Positions 17,759 to 26,684 of a stretch of 64,000 nt of DNA are shown here, in pieces. Position numbers and translations under genes: made by a program. Within the stretch, counting starts at the first letter, position 1; the number at the start of each line of letters is the position of its first letter. The notes beneath the pieces are model-generated. The model was given only the letters and a program-made list of their open reading frames with translations. It was not told the DNA's origin and ran no database searches. This DNA is from Alphaproteobacteria bacterium (lineage in GTDB: Bacteria > Pseudomonadota > Alphaproteobacteria > Bin95): positions 372,001-436,000 of the forward strand of contig JACKII010000004.1 in assembly GCA_020638555.1 (NCBI GenBank). The letters run 5' to 3'.

Positions 17759-18115
17759 TGCCACACCCTTCTTCGCGGGACGAACCGCTGCGCAGCCGCC
17801 ATCGACCACCACCCAAACGCCCAGCGCCAATTGCTCGAACAATCGACAAATCGTCGCATAGGTGATACCGAAAAGCAACGTGTTTGCAACCGGATGCGCG
17901 TGAAGATGCACATGACCCGCATTCTTCCTCTCCGGCGATCATTCCGGCCTCCGGCAGGCCGAAGCGCTGCGGGAATTGGCGAAGCCGATGATCGGCCGCC
18001 GAAGCCGGCAACGCCCAAGCGGCCAAGGCGTTTGCATGCGGCGTTTCTGCCGCTAACCTTTCGGCCAATCGCACTCCGCTTCTGACCGACCAGAGACCCT
18101 GGCAAAGGCTGCATC
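17759..18115. other. Divergent intergenic region, no gene seen
   Basis: These 357 bases separate the lipoprotein gene (minus) and the CoA-transferase gene (plus) and must hold both promoters. I found no convincing ORF, RNA gene or strong palindrome. The left part is comparatively AT-rich (AAATCGTCGCATAGGTG area), as expected for a promoter. Confidence 0.4.
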
Positions 18116-20407
18116 ATGACCCGCCCTCTCGAAGGCACAACCGTTCTCGACCTGACGTCCGGCGGCGCCGGCGCGTATGCCACCATGTTCCTGTCCGACT
18201 GCGGCGCCCGCGTGCTGCGCGCCGTGCGGCCGGAGGCGCCGCTGTTCCGCGACGGCGGCTTCGTCATCTGGGACCGCGGCAAGGAGGCCATCGCCCTGGA
18301 CCCGTCGACGGCCGAGGGACGGGCGGCGCTGGACACGCTCGTGCCGGGATTGGATATGCTGGTGGAGGATTTCGCGCCGTCCTCGCCGTTGCAGGACGTG
18401 GTGCGCTATGACCGGTTGAAAGGGTTGAACCCCCGTCTGGTCGCCTGCTCCATCACCGCCTATGGCCTGCGCGGTCCACTGAAAGACGACCCGCCGGACG
18501 ACGACCTGGTGCTGGCCCGCGCCGGCGTGCAGGGCGGCATGCCCGGCTTCCGGCCGGCGCCGGTGCACACCGTCCACCCGCTGCCGAGCGTCGGCGCGGC
18601 GCTGTTCGCTTGCATCGGCTGCGCCGCCAGCCTGCTGGCGCGCGAGGAGACGGGCCGCGGCCGCAAGGTCGAGACCTCCATGCTGGCGGGCGCCCTGCTC
18701 TATCACCCGAAGGTGATCGGCGAGGGCATCGAACGCCACGTGTTCCAGACCCACCCCTCCGGCAGCGCGCCCTTCTACAGCGTCTATGAGTGCGCCGACG
18801 GCAACTACATCCAGCTCGGCTGCGTGCATCCGGGCTTCATCCGCTCGGCGGCGGGGCTGATGGGCATTGCCGACAAGGTGGCCGAGCCGCGCTTCCTGGA
18901 AGGTCGCGGCGGCGAGACGCCGGAAGACGTGCAGGAAATGCGCGATACGCTCACGGAGATCATGAAGACCCGCACCGCCGCCGACTGGGCCGCGGCGTTC
19001 GAGGCGGCGGACGTGCCCTTCGCCCCCTCGCGCCACGCCCAGGAAGGGCTGGAGGACCCGCAGGTCATCCACAACAAAATGGTGCAGCGCCTGGCCGACC
19101 CCGACCGGGGCGAGGTGGTGCAGATGGGCGCACCGATCCACTTCACCGTCACCGAGGCTTCGCCTCAGGGGCCGCGCGCCGCCGGCGTCTCGCCGGTGCC
19201 GAGCCTGCCGTCGGTCGATGGCAAGCCCGCCGCCGCCGATGCATTGCAGGACCAGCCGCCGCTGGCCGGCATCCGCGTGCTGGAGATCACCAACCTGATC
19301 GCCGGGCCGACCAGCGGCCGCCTGCTGGCCGACCTGGGCGCCGACGTCATCAAGCTGGAGCCGCCGGCCGGCGACCTGTCGCGCCCGATCGGCCGCACGT
19401 ATTTCTACAACGTCAACTTCAACAAGCGCTCGGTCTGCTTCGATGCCTCCAAGCCCGGCGCGAAGGATGCGATCCAGCGCCTGGCCGCCTCGTGCGACGC
19501 GGTTCTGGCAAACCTGCGCCCCGGCGCGACCGAGCGCATGGGCATTGGCCCGGCGATCAACCCGGACCTGATCGAGGTGCACCTGACCGGCTATGGCTGG
19601 ACCGGCCCCTATTCCAAGCGACCGGGCATCGACCCGCTGGCACAGGCGATGATGGGCCTGCAACGGGCCCAGGGCGGCCCGTACAACCCGCCGAGCTTCC
19701 CGGCGGAACTGGCACCGACCGACTACACGACCGGTGCCATGGGCACGCTCGGCCTGATCCTGGCGCTCTATCAGCGCAAGCGCCATGGCGTGGTGCAGCG
19801 GGTGGAAAGCAACCTGCTGAACGGCGGCATCGTGCTCAGCTCCGCCTGGTTCAGCCAGTATCGGGGCCGGCCGGAACGCCCGCTCGCCGACCAGCAGCAA
19901 TACGGATTGAGCGCCTACCACCGCCTCTATCGGGTGGCGGACGGCTGGGTCTATGTGGTGGCCGACGCGCCGGCCGAGCAGCAGGCGCTGCGGGCATGGC
20001 TGGGGGTCGGCGACCTGGATGCGCAAGGCGATGGCCACCCGGCGGTCTCGCCGCTGGGCCTCGCCATGGCCGCGGCCTTCCAGGGCCGCAAGCTCGCCGA
20101 CTGCCTCGCCGGCCTGAAGGGTGCGGGCGTGCCGGCGGCGGAATCGCAGAAGGGCGACAGCGAGCTGTTCCTGGACGACCCGCATTCGCAGCAGAACAAT
20201 TTCGTCGCCGAGCGCCAGCACCCGAAAGTGGGCAAGCTGAAGGTCGCCTGGAACTATATCCAGTTCTCCGACACCGCCCCGACCCTCGGCCGGCACACGC
20301 CGCTGCTGGGCGAGCACACCGCCGAGGTTCTGGCCGAAGCCGGCCTCTCCCAGGCGGAGATCGACGCCCTGTTCGCGAACGGAGGCGCCCTCCGCGAGAC
20401 CGCGTAA
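18116..20407 (+). CDS. Tandem-domain CaiB/BaiF family III CoA-transferase
   Basis: Family III CoA-transferases move CoA between carboxylic acids. This 763-aa protein contains two fused copies. Copy 1 (residues 1-360) starts LEGTTVLDLTSGGAGAYATM; copy 2 (385-763) starts LAGIRVLEITNLIAGPTSGR and has the LGADVIKLEPPAGD motif. The catalytic Asp is recognisable only in copy 2 (PTDYTTGAMGTLG, near residue 535). The equivalent part of copy 1 reads HPLPSVGAALFACIG without Asp, so copy 1 is probably structural. Fused forms are known, whereas usual members are about 400 aa and act as interlocked dimers. It is monocistronic, with a stem-loop after the stop. The substrate is unknown. Confidence 0.87.
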   Translation: MTRPLEGTTVLDLTSGGAGAYATMFLSDCGARVLRAVRPEAPLFRDGGFVIWDRGKEAIALDPSTAEGRAALDTLVPGLDMLVEDFAPSSPLQDVVRYDRLKGLNPRLVACSITAYGLRGPLKDDPPDDDLVLARAGVQGGMPGFRPAPVHTVHPLPSVGAALFACIGCAASLLAREETGRGRKVETSMLAGALLYHPKVIGEGIERHVFQTHPSGSAPFYSVYECADGNYIQLGCVHPGFIRSAAGLMGIADKVAEPRFLEGRGGETPEDVQEMRDTLTEIMKTRTAADWAAAFEAADVPFAPSRHAQEGLEDPQVIHNKMVQRLADPDRGEVVQMGAPIHFTVTEASPQGPRAAGVSPVPSLPSVDGKPAAADALQDQPPLAGIRVLEITNLIAGPTSGRLLADLGADVIKLEPPAGDLSRPIGRTYFYNVNFNKRSVCFDASKPGAKDAIQRLAASCDAVLANLRPGATERMGIGPAINPDLIEVHLTGYGWTGPYSKRPGIDPLAQAMMGLQRAQGGPYNPPSFPAELAPTDYTTGAMGTLGLILALYQRKRHGVVQRVESNLLNGGIVLSSAWFSQYRGRPERPLADQQQYGLSAYHRLYRVADGWVYVVADAPAEQQALRAWLGVGDLDAQGDGHPAVSPLGLAMAAAFQGRKLADCLAGLKGAGVPAAESQKGDSELFLDDPHSQQNNFVAERQHPKVGKLKVAWNYIQFSDTAPTLGRHTPLLGEHTAEVLAEAGLSQAEIDALFANGGALRETA

Positions 20408-20429
20408 GACCCCGGCGAGACCATCGGAA

Positions 20430-20467
20430 CGGCAGGACGGCCTCGAACGGAGGGTGTCGTCCTGCCG
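20430..20467. terminator. Stem-loop after the CoA-transferase gene
   Basis: CGGCAGGACG (20430-20439) and CGTCCTGCCG (20458-20467) form a perfect 10-bp stem with an 18-base loop, 23 bases past the stop. There is no good T-run, so termination may be weak or factor-assisted. Confidence 0.5.
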
Positions 20468-20553
20468 GACGGAAAGGTCTTTGCCTGCGCCGCCCGAATC
20501 TGTAGGTCTATAGCGCTCCGATCGACACAATTTCGCCCATAACTTCGACCGCC

Positions 20554-21024
20554 GTGCTTGGAAGCGCCAAAACCCTGTTGCAAGTGGCAGCATTGCCCTA
20601 TGTCTGGACCGATGACGGGCCGGAAGTCGCTTTGGTGACATCGCGCGAACGGCGGCGCTGGATCATCCCGAAAGGCTGGCCCGAACGCGATTGCAGCCTC
20701 AAGGCAGCCGCGGCGCAGGAAGCGCTTGAAGAAGCCGGCCTGGAAGGCGATATCGCCGCCGAGCCCATCGGCAGCTTCAATTATCGCAAGGGGCTGGACC
20801 GGGGCTACACGGTCACCTGCCGGGCTTTCGTCTTCCCCATGTTCGTCACCCTGCAACGCCTGCGCTGGAAGGAGCGGAAGCAACGCCGCCTCATCTGGAT
20901 GCCCCTGGCAGAGGCGGCAAAGCGCGTGGACGACAAGGGGCTGGCACGTCTGTTGGCCGACCTCGCGACCGCGCCGGAACGATTGAGCGCATCCCTTTCC
21001 GAAACCCGAACCGGAGCGTCATGA
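20554..21024 (+). CDS. Nudix hydrolase (DIPP-like) overlapping a phosphate transporter gene
   Basis: Nudix-fold pyrophosphohydrolase of 156 aa. The box is GWPERDCSLKAAAAQEALEEAGL. The usual Glu at box position 7 is Cys and the Arg of REUxEE is Gln, while the metal-binding EALEEAG remains. The preceding WIIPKGWP resembles the diphosphoinositol-polyphosphate/ApnA group common in Alphaproteobacteria. The start is GTG at 20554 and no good ribosome site is seen. Its stop overlaps the pit gene start by four bases (ATGA), so both are translated together, which hints at a role in phosphate or polyphosphate-nucleotide turnover. The substrate is not proven. Confidence 0.83.
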   Translation: MLGSAKTLLQVAALPYVWTDDGPEVALVTSRERRRWIIPKGWPERDCSLKAAAAQEALEEAGLEGDIAAEPIGSFNYRKGLDRGYTVTCRAFVFPMFVTLQRLRWKERKQRRLIWMPLAEAAKRVDDKGLARLLADLATAPERLSASLSETRTGAS

Positions 21025-22508
21025 CGCCCACGACCAAACCCACCCTCGACAAGGACCTGGACAAGTTCGTCCATGTCGAGGCGGCAACCCGCACGGTAGC
21101 GACCGGCCCGACGGGACACATCACCGCCGTCCTGTTCCTCGGCGCATCGGCCGTTCTGGCCGGGGTTTTCGCCGGCGTCTCGCAAGAGGCCGCGCTGGTG
21201 ATCTTCGCCGCCGTCCTGGGCGGCTATATGGCGCTCAATATCGGCGCCAACGACGTTGCCAACAATGTCGGCCCGGCCGTGGGCTCGCGCGCCATGAGCA
21301 TGCTGTTGGCCCTGGTGATCGCCGCCATCTTCGAGAGTGCCGGCGCCCTGATCGCCGGCGGCGACGTGGTCTCGACCATTTCCAAGGGCATTATCGACCC
21401 GGCCCAGGTCCAGGATTCGCAGACCTTCATCATGGCCATGATGGCGGCGCTGGTGGCGTCGGCCATCTGGGTCAATCTCGCCACCGTGCTGGGCGCGCCG
21501 GTCTCCACCACCCATGCGGTGGTCGGCGGCGTCATGGGCGCCGGCGTGGCAGCGGTCGGCTTTCAGTTGGTCAACTGGGGAACCCTCAGCCAGATCGCGG
21601 CAAGCTGGGTGATCTCGCCATTGCTGGGCGGGGTCATTGCCGCGGGCTTCCTGGCCTTCATCAAGCTGAACCTGATCTACCAGGACGACAAGATCGCGTC
21701 GGCGCGGCGCTGGATCCCGCTGCTGATCGCCATCATGGCCGGCTGCTTCGCCAGCTATCTGACGCTGAAGGGTCTGAAACATATCTGGAAGGCCGATACG
21801 CTGTCGGTGATCGGTATCGGCCTTGCGGTGTTCGCGCTCACCTGGGGCATCACCCGCCCGCTGATCCGCCGCCAGTCGGAAGGCATGGAGAACCGCAACC
21901 GGTCGCTGCGCCGGCTGTTCCGCCTGCCGCTGATCTGCTCGGCGGCGCTGCTGTCGTTCGCGCACGGTGCCAACGACGTCGCCAATGCCATCGGCCCGCT
22001 GGCGGCGATCCTGCACAGCATCCAGCACGGCAATATCGCCATGAAGGCGGTGGTGCCCGGCTGGATCATGGTGATCGGCGCGTTCGGCATCAGCCTCGGC
22101 CTGTTCATCTATGGCCCGAAGCTGATCCGCATGGTGGGCGACCAGATCACCAAGATGAACCCGATGCGCGCCTATTGCGTGGCGCTGTCGGCGGCGATCA
22201 CGGTGATCATCGCGTCCTGGCTGGGCCTGCCGGTCAGTTCCACCCATATCGCCGTCGGCGCCGTGTTCGGCGTCGGCTTTTTCCGCGAGTATTTCACCCG
22301 CCACAGCAAGCGCCGCCGGGCCATGATCATCCAGGCCGGCGGCAGCGAAAGCGTCGGCGAGGCCTCGGTCTCCATGGCGGAGGTGCGCCACCGCAAGCTG
22401 GTGCGCCGCGCCCACTTCCTGACCATCGTCGTCGCCTGGGTGGTGACGGTGCCGGCGGCCGCGGTGCTGGCCGCCGTGGTGTTCTACGCCCTCCGCCTGG
22501 TGCTCTGA
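21021..22508 (+). CDS. pit: PiT-family inorganic phosphate transporter
   Basis: Low-affinity phosphate permease of the inner membrane, driven by H+ or Na+. The 495-aa protein has the two inverted PiT signature repeats, NIGANDVANNVGPAVGS (about residue 73) and SFAHGANDVANAIGPL (about residue 313). Around them are 10-12 hydrophobic segments and a cytoplasmic loop (IRRQSEGMENRNRSLRRLF). A soluble N-terminal extension of about 35 residues precedes the first span. It is co-transcribed with the Nudix gene by an ATGA overlap. No PhoU-like pit accessory gene is present here. Confidence 0.93.
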   Translation: MTPTTKPTLDKDLDKFVHVEAATRTVATGPTGHITAVLFLGASAVLAGVFAGVSQEAALVIFAAVLGGYMALNIGANDVANNVGPAVGSRAMSMLLALVIAAIFESAGALIAGGDVVSTISKGIIDPAQVQDSQTFIMAMMAALVASAIWVNLATVLGAPVSTTHAVVGGVMGAGVAAVGFQLVNWGTLSQIAASWVISPLLGGVIAAGFLAFIKLNLIYQDDKIASARRWIPLLIAIMAGCFASYLTLKGLKHIWKADTLSVIGIGLAVFALTWGITRPLIRRQSEGMENRNRSLRRLFRLPLICSAALLSFAHGANDVANAIGPLAAILHSIQHGNIAMKAVVPGWIMVIGAFGISLGLFIYGPKLIRMVGDQITKMNPMRAYCVALSAAITVIIASWLGLPVSSTHIAVGAVFGVGFFREYFTRHSKRRRAMIIQAGGSESVGEASVSMAEVRHRKLVRRAHFLTIVVAWVVTVPAAAVLAAVVFYALRLVL

Positions 22509-22512
22509 GCCG

Positions 22513-23703
22513 TCAGAGCCCCAGGCTGAGCTTGGCCAGGATGTTGCGCTGCACCTCGCTGGAGCCGCCGAAAATGGTGGCGGCGCGGAAGCCGTAATAG
22601 CGACCGGCGGAACTGGCCTCGTCCGGGGCGGCGACCGGCGGTTCGTTGTCGCCGCCGACCGCGGTTTCCAACTGCTCAAACGGCAGGGCGTAGAGGCCGG
22701 CGGCGTCCATGATCATCTCGGTCGCTTTCTGCGTCGCCTCGCTGCCGCGCAGCTTGATGATCGACGCGGACGCGCCGGGGTTCTGCCCGGTGGTCAGCGA
22801 GGACAGCATGCGCAGTTCCGAAACGCTGACCGCTTCCGCCTCCACCTCCAGTTCGGCGAGGCGCTTGGCGAAGGCCGGGTCGTCCGCGACGCCGTTGCGC
22901 TCGGCCAGCTTGCGCAGGCGGGCCAGATTCACGTTGATGCGGCCGGTGTAGAAATTGCCGCCGCGCTCGAACTCCAGCAGGTATTTGGCGACGGTCCAGC
23001 CGTCATTTTCCTCGCCGACGCGGTTGGCCTGGGGCACGCGCACGTCGGTGAAGAACACCTGGTTGACCTCGTGATGGCCGCCGAGGGTGATCAGCGGCCG
23101 GATCTCGATGCCGGGCGTGGTCATCGGGATCAGCAGGAAGGTGATGCCCTGCTGCGGCTTGCCCTCGGTCGAGGTGCGGACCAGGGCGAACATCCAGTCG
23201 GCGAAATGGGCATGGGTGGTCCAGATCTTGGAGCCGTTGATGACGTAATCGTCGCCGTCCTTCTCCGCCCGCGTTTTCAGGCTGGCGAGGTCTGAGCCGG
23301 AGCCCGGCTCCGAATAGCCCTGGCACCAATAGTCGTCGGTCGCCAGGATGCGCGGCAGGAAGCGCGCCTTCTGCTCCGGCGTGCCGTAGCGCATGATGAC
23401 CGGCCCGACCATGCGCAGGCCCAGCGGGATGACCGGCGGCGCGCCGGCCTCCGCCATCTCGGTCTCGAAGATGAATTTCTGGCTGACGGTCCAGCCGGGG
23501 CCGCCGTGTTCCTTCGGCCAGTTCGGCGCGATCCAGCCCTTGCGGTGGAGGATTTTCTGCCAGCGCACCGCATCGTCCCGGTCCGGGAAGATCAGCGAGC
23601 CGTTCTGCCAGCGCTCGCGGATATCGTCCGGCAGCTCCGTGGCGAGGAAGGCGCGCACCTCGTCGCGGAAGGCGAGGTCGGCGGCGGTGAATTGCATGTC
23701 CAT
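22513..23703 (-). CDS. Acyl-CoA dehydrogenase (paralogue 1)
   Basis: FAD-dependent alpha,beta-dehydrogenation of an acyl-CoA. The 396-aa protein has the N-terminal helical domain (FRDEVRAFLATELPDDIRER), FAD/substrate motif WCQGYSEPGSGSDLASLKT, KIWTTHAHFADWMFALVRT in the beta domain, and the C-terminal helical domain with IFGGSSEVQRNILA. This resembles long-chain/FadE-type enzymes from catabolic gene clusters. The start at 23703 follows GAGGA on the minus strand; a GTG at 23718 is less likely because it contains that site. It converges with pit, with only 4 bases between stops. A close paralogue lies at 23933-25126, and a palindromic repeat separates the two. Confidence 0.91.
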   Translation of the reverse strand: MDMQFTAADLAFRDEVRAFLATELPDDIRERWQNGSLIFPDRDDAVRWQKILHRKGWIAPNWPKEHGGPGWTVSQKFIFETEMAEAGAPPVIPLGLRMVGPVIMRYGTPEQKARFLPRILATDDYWCQGYSEPGSGSDLASLKTRAEKDGDDYVINGSKIWTTHAHFADWMFALVRTSTEGKPQQGITFLLIPMTTPGIEIRPLITLGGHHEVNQVFFTDVRVPQANRVGEENDGWTVAKYLLEFERGGNFYTGRINVNLARLRKLAERNGVADDPAFAKRLAELEVEAEAVSVSELRMLSSLTTGQNPGASASIIKLRGSEATQKATEMIMDAAGLYALPFEQLETAVGGDNEPPVAAPDEASSAGRYYGFRAATIFGGSSEVQRNILAKLSLGL

Positions 23704-23770
23704 GGGCGGGTTCCTCACGTGGCAACAGCGTTTGATGGAAGCATAGCATCAAGCCGTGCCTGCGAAACAT

Positions 23771-23876
23771 CGGCGTCATTGCGAGGAGCCGCAGGCGACG
23801 CGGCAATCCAGGTAACACAGAGCCTCAGCGCAAAGGCCGGTCTGGATTGCTTCGCCTTTGGCTCGCAATGACGCCG
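23771..23876. repeat. Palindromic interspersed repeat, CGTCATTGCGAG type
   Basis: A 106-bp element with 15-bp perfect terminal inverted repeats (CGGCGTCATTGCGAG at 23771-23785; its complement at 23862-23876) and an inner matching pair GCAATCCAG / CTGGATTGC (23803-23811 and 23842-23850). It matches the style of the widespread alphaproteobacterial intergenic palindrome. It has no coding capacity. It lies between two acyl-CoA dehydrogenase paralogues and could fold into a long hairpin in their transcript. Confidence 0.85.
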
Positions 23877-23932
23877 TAATAAAGAGGTGATGGCTCCTTT
23901 ATCGGGTCAGCGAGGCTCGTGGATGCTTGTCC

Positions 23933-25126
23933 TCACAACCCCAGCACCACCTTCGCCAGGATGTTCTTCTGCACCTCGCTGGAGCCGCCCATGATCGACA
24001 TGGCGCGGTTTTCGAAATAGCGGTTGGCGGCCTCCACTTCCTCCGGCCGGTGCGGGCCGGGCGCGTTGGCGGCGTCGAACGGAGCCAGCGGGATGGCGAA
24101 TTCGCCGGCAGCCATCATGGTCAGTTCCGTCACCAGTTCGTTCACCTCCGAGCCGCGCAGCTTCGCCACCGAGGATTCCGGGCCCGGATTGCCGCCGGCG
24201 CTCAGGCGGGAGAGCATGCGCAGCGAGCCGATCTGTAGCGTCTCCGCTTCGATCTCAGCCTCGGCCACGCGTTGGCGGAAGGCCGGGTCGCGGTTGGCGC
24301 CGGAAAGGCGGGCGAGACCGCGCAGCCGCACCAGGTTCGCCATCAGCCAACTGCCGGAGAAATTGCCGCCGCGCTCGAACTCCAGCAGGTATTTGGCGAC
24401 GGTCCAGCCGTCGTTCTCGTCACCGACGCGCAGGGAGACCGGCACGCGCACATCGTCGAAGAACACCTGGTTCAGCTCGTGATCGTTGCCGATGGTGATC
24501 AGCGGCCGCACCGAAATGCCGGGCGTGGTCATCGGCAGCATCAGAAAGGAAATGCCCTGCTGCGGCTTGCCCTCGGTCGAGGTGCGGACCAGGGCGAACA
24601 TCCAGTCGGCGGCGTGCGCGTGGCTGGTCCAGATTTTCGAGCCGTTCACCACATAATGGTCGCCATCGCGCTCCGCCCGGGTTTTCAGGCTGGCCAGGTC
24701 GGAGCCGGAGCCCGGCTCGGAATAGCCCTGGCACCAATAGTCGTCGCAGGCCAGCACCCGCGGCAGGAAGCGAACCTTTTGCTCCGGCGTGCCGAACTTC
24801 ATCAGCACCGGGCCGATCATAAAGGTTCCGGTCGCCATCACCGGCGGCGCGCCGGCCTCAGCGCAGGTCATCTCGAACAGGTGCTGCCGGCGCACATCCC
24901 AGCCGGGGCCGCCATATTCCGCCGGCCAGTGCGGCGCGGCCCAGCCGCGGGAATGCAGGATGCGCTGCCAGCGCCTGGCGTCCTCCGGCACGGTGAACAG
25001 GGCCGAGCCGTTCAGCCAGCGCTCGCGAATATCGTCCGGCAGGTTGGCGGCGAGCCAGGCCCGGACCTCGGCCACGAAGGCAGGGTCGCCGGGGGTGGCG
25101 TCGGCGGTGGCAAGGTTGGGTTGCAT
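23933..25126 (-). CDS. Acyl-CoA dehydrogenase (paralogue 2)
   Basis: Second FAD-dependent acyl-CoA dehydrogenase, 397 aa, sharing long identical stretches with the 22513-23703 product (WCQGYSEPGSGSDLASLKT; GWTVAKYLLEFERGGNF). The beta-domain KIWTSHAHAADWMFALVRT and the C-terminal IMGGSSEVQKNILAKVVLG are intact. GGAG lies nine bases before the ATG. The open frame of the upstream dehydrogenase gene runs 115 bases into this gene, probably because of a lost stop in that gene. The pair may act on different chain lengths or form a mixed enzyme; substrates are unknown. Confidence 0.91.
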   Translation of the reverse strand: MQPNLATADATPGDPAFVAEVRAWLAANLPDDIRERWLNGSALFTVPEDARRWQRILHSRGWAAPHWPAEYGGPGWDVRRQHLFEMTCAEAGAPPVMATGTFMIGPVLMKFGTPEQKVRFLPRVLACDDYWCQGYSEPGSGSDLASLKTRAERDGDHYVVNGSKIWTSHAHAADWMFALVRTSTEGKPQQGISFLMLPMTTPGISVRPLITIGNDHELNQVFFDDVRVPVSLRVGDENDGWTVAKYLLEFERGGNFSGSWLMANLVRLRGLARLSGANRDPAFRQRVAEAEIEAETLQIGSLRMLSRLSAGGNPGPESSVAKLRGSEVNELVTELTMMAAGEFAIPLAPFDAANAPGPHRPEEVEAANRYFENRAMSIMGGSSEVQKNILAKVVLGL

Positions 25127-26415
25127 GGCAGAAGGCTCCGACCGGGCAACGGGGTCTTACGGTCACAGCTCCCCGTCGATCCGAACAGACAAATCAGGGG
25201 CAATGCGAACAGCGCGAGCACGCCCGGCAACGGTACGCTCACACCCGTGATCCTAAACACCTCGCCACCATAGTCGACAATATAGAGATTGCCGGCATTG
25301 TCCTCCCCGAACGAGACGATTTGGTTGATTTCGCCTGTATCGGTTTGGATCAGGTCCGTCCAATCGGTGAAGTCCGTAAGCGCCGAGCCATCGAAGCGCA
25401 GCGACCAAAGCTGCTCCGTCACAAAGTCGCCGAAAAAGTACAGCCCCTGGAGTTCGGCTATCGGTCCGCGATAGACCAAGCCGCCGGTGACGGAGTAGCC
25501 TTCGCCCGCCGCGACGCCGTGAGGATAAACATATTCCGGGAAGGTATAGGGAGAGAGATCCGTCGGCGCCGGCGTATCGACCGGCACAAAGCCCTCGAAA
25601 TCGCGCCAACCGTAATTGGCCCCCGCCGCGCCGATATTGATCTCCTCGAATGCGGTACGCCCGACATCGGCGATCAACAGCGTCCCCGTCTGGCTGTCGA
25701 AGCCGGGGCGCCAGGGATTGCGCAGACCGGAGGCCCAGACAATATCCTCGTCGCCCGCACCGGGGCCGGCGAAGGGATTGTCGCTCGGCACCGCATAGTT
25801 GGCGAGCGGGTTTGCCGGGAAGTCATCGCCATCCACATCGATCCGCAGAATACTGCCCAGGCGGTTGTCCAACACCTGCGCCGTGTCCGATCCGGTAAAA
25901 TCGGGCTGCCCGTCGCCGATTGAGGTCAAAAGCGTCCCGTCGGTCGGATCGAAGCCCAGCCAGCCGCCCACATGGGCGTATGAGGGATGCGGTAGGCTCA
26001 GCACCGGCGTCGCAGTGGGGTTGGCCAGGGTCGCGGTGAGCCCCTGGTATTCGCGGATCTCGTTCGCGCCGTGCAGGGCACTGGCGCGCACGAACAGGCG
26101 GCCGTTATTGGCATAGTCCGGGTGGAAGGCCACATCGAGCAGACCCCTGGAACCGGTGGTGAGGATATCGTCGACGGTCAGGAACGGGTTGGCCTCCAGC
26201 ATCCCTGTGTGAGTGTCGAGCGCCCGAATTGCCCCGGTCCGCTGTTCACCGATGTAAAGATAGTCGTCTGATCCGGGGGCCGCCCCCACATAGATCGGAT
26301 TTGCAAGGCCACTCGCAATGCGCTCTACCTGCAAGCTGGCGCCTTCGGCAGTGGACACGAAGACTCCCGCCCCCATCGTTGCCAGTATCGCAACCGATTT
26401 CAAAGCGTTATCCAT
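25012..26415 (-). CDS. Secreted PQQ-type glucose/sorbosone dehydrogenase with altered C-terminus
   Basis: GSDH-type six-bladed propeller, expected to oxidise a sugar with PQQ outside the cytoplasm. The signal peptide is MDNALKSVAILATMGAGVF with a likely cut before SLQ. Propeller motifs are GLLDVAFHPDYANNGRLFV, YAHVGGWLGFDP, LGSILRIDVDGDDF and ASGLRNPWRPGFD. Near the end comes VPLPG plus a hydrophobic span (VLALFALPLICLF), resembling PEP-CTERM/VPLPA sorting tails. Instead of a short basic tail the frame then continues for about 50 Pro-rich residues inside the next gene. One added base near 25180 would end the protein at 25163. I suspect a frameshift. Start 26415 follows GGAGC-like purines. Confidence 0.78.
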   Translation of the reverse strand: MDNALKSVAILATMGAGVFVSTAEGASLQVERIASGLANPIYVGAAPGSDDYLYIGEQRTGAIRALDTHTGMLEANPFLTVDDILTTGSRGLLDVAFHPDYANNGRLFVRASALHGANEIREYQGLTATLANPTATPVLSLPHPSYAHVGGWLGFDPTDGTLLTSIGDGQPDFTGSDTAQVLDNRLGSILRIDVDGDDFPANPLANYAVPSDNPFAGPGAGDEDIVWASGLRNPWRPGFDSQTGTLLIADVGRTAFEEINIGAAGANYGWRDFEGFVPVDTPAPTDLSPYTFPEYVYPHGVAAGEGYSVTGGLVYRGPIAELQGLYFFGDFVTEQLWSLRFDGSALTDFTDWTDLIQTDTGEINQIVSFGEDNAGNLYIVDYGGEVFRITGVSVPLPGVLALFALPLICLFGSTGSCDRKTPLPGRSLLPCNPTLPPPTPPPATLPSWPRSGPGSPPTCRTIFASAG

Positions 26416-26684
26416 TGCTCGCTCCCGAAATTCCCACAATAAATTTACGATACACCCCGGTAAGATGCAAAACAATCTCTGAGTAACAACTCAATAAACT
26501 CGCCTAGACACAACGATTGGGGCCAATTGATGGAAAAGGCCATTGGGCCTCCCCTCGGCACCATGCACGAACGCAAAGCCTGTCGCGTATCACGCTCCAC
26601 CGGTCGGGAACGGGGCTTGATCTGCGGCGGCAAAGCGGGTCTCGTTGGGCCGACCTTAACGACCCTCAGGGAAGACCCGTTCCG
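26416..26684. other. Divergent promoter region
   Basis: Separates the secreted dehydrogenase gene (minus) from the first serine hydrolase gene (plus). The left 90 bases are AT-rich (AATAAATTTACGATACA) and include the small dyad TGAGT-AACA-ACTCA at about 26481-26494. No gene or RNA is seen. Confidence 0.4.

Noticed and set aside
18053..20641. Open frame of about 862 codons on the minus strand
   Set aside because: Shadow of the double CoA-transferase gene; composition dominated by Arg, His and Gly with no domain.
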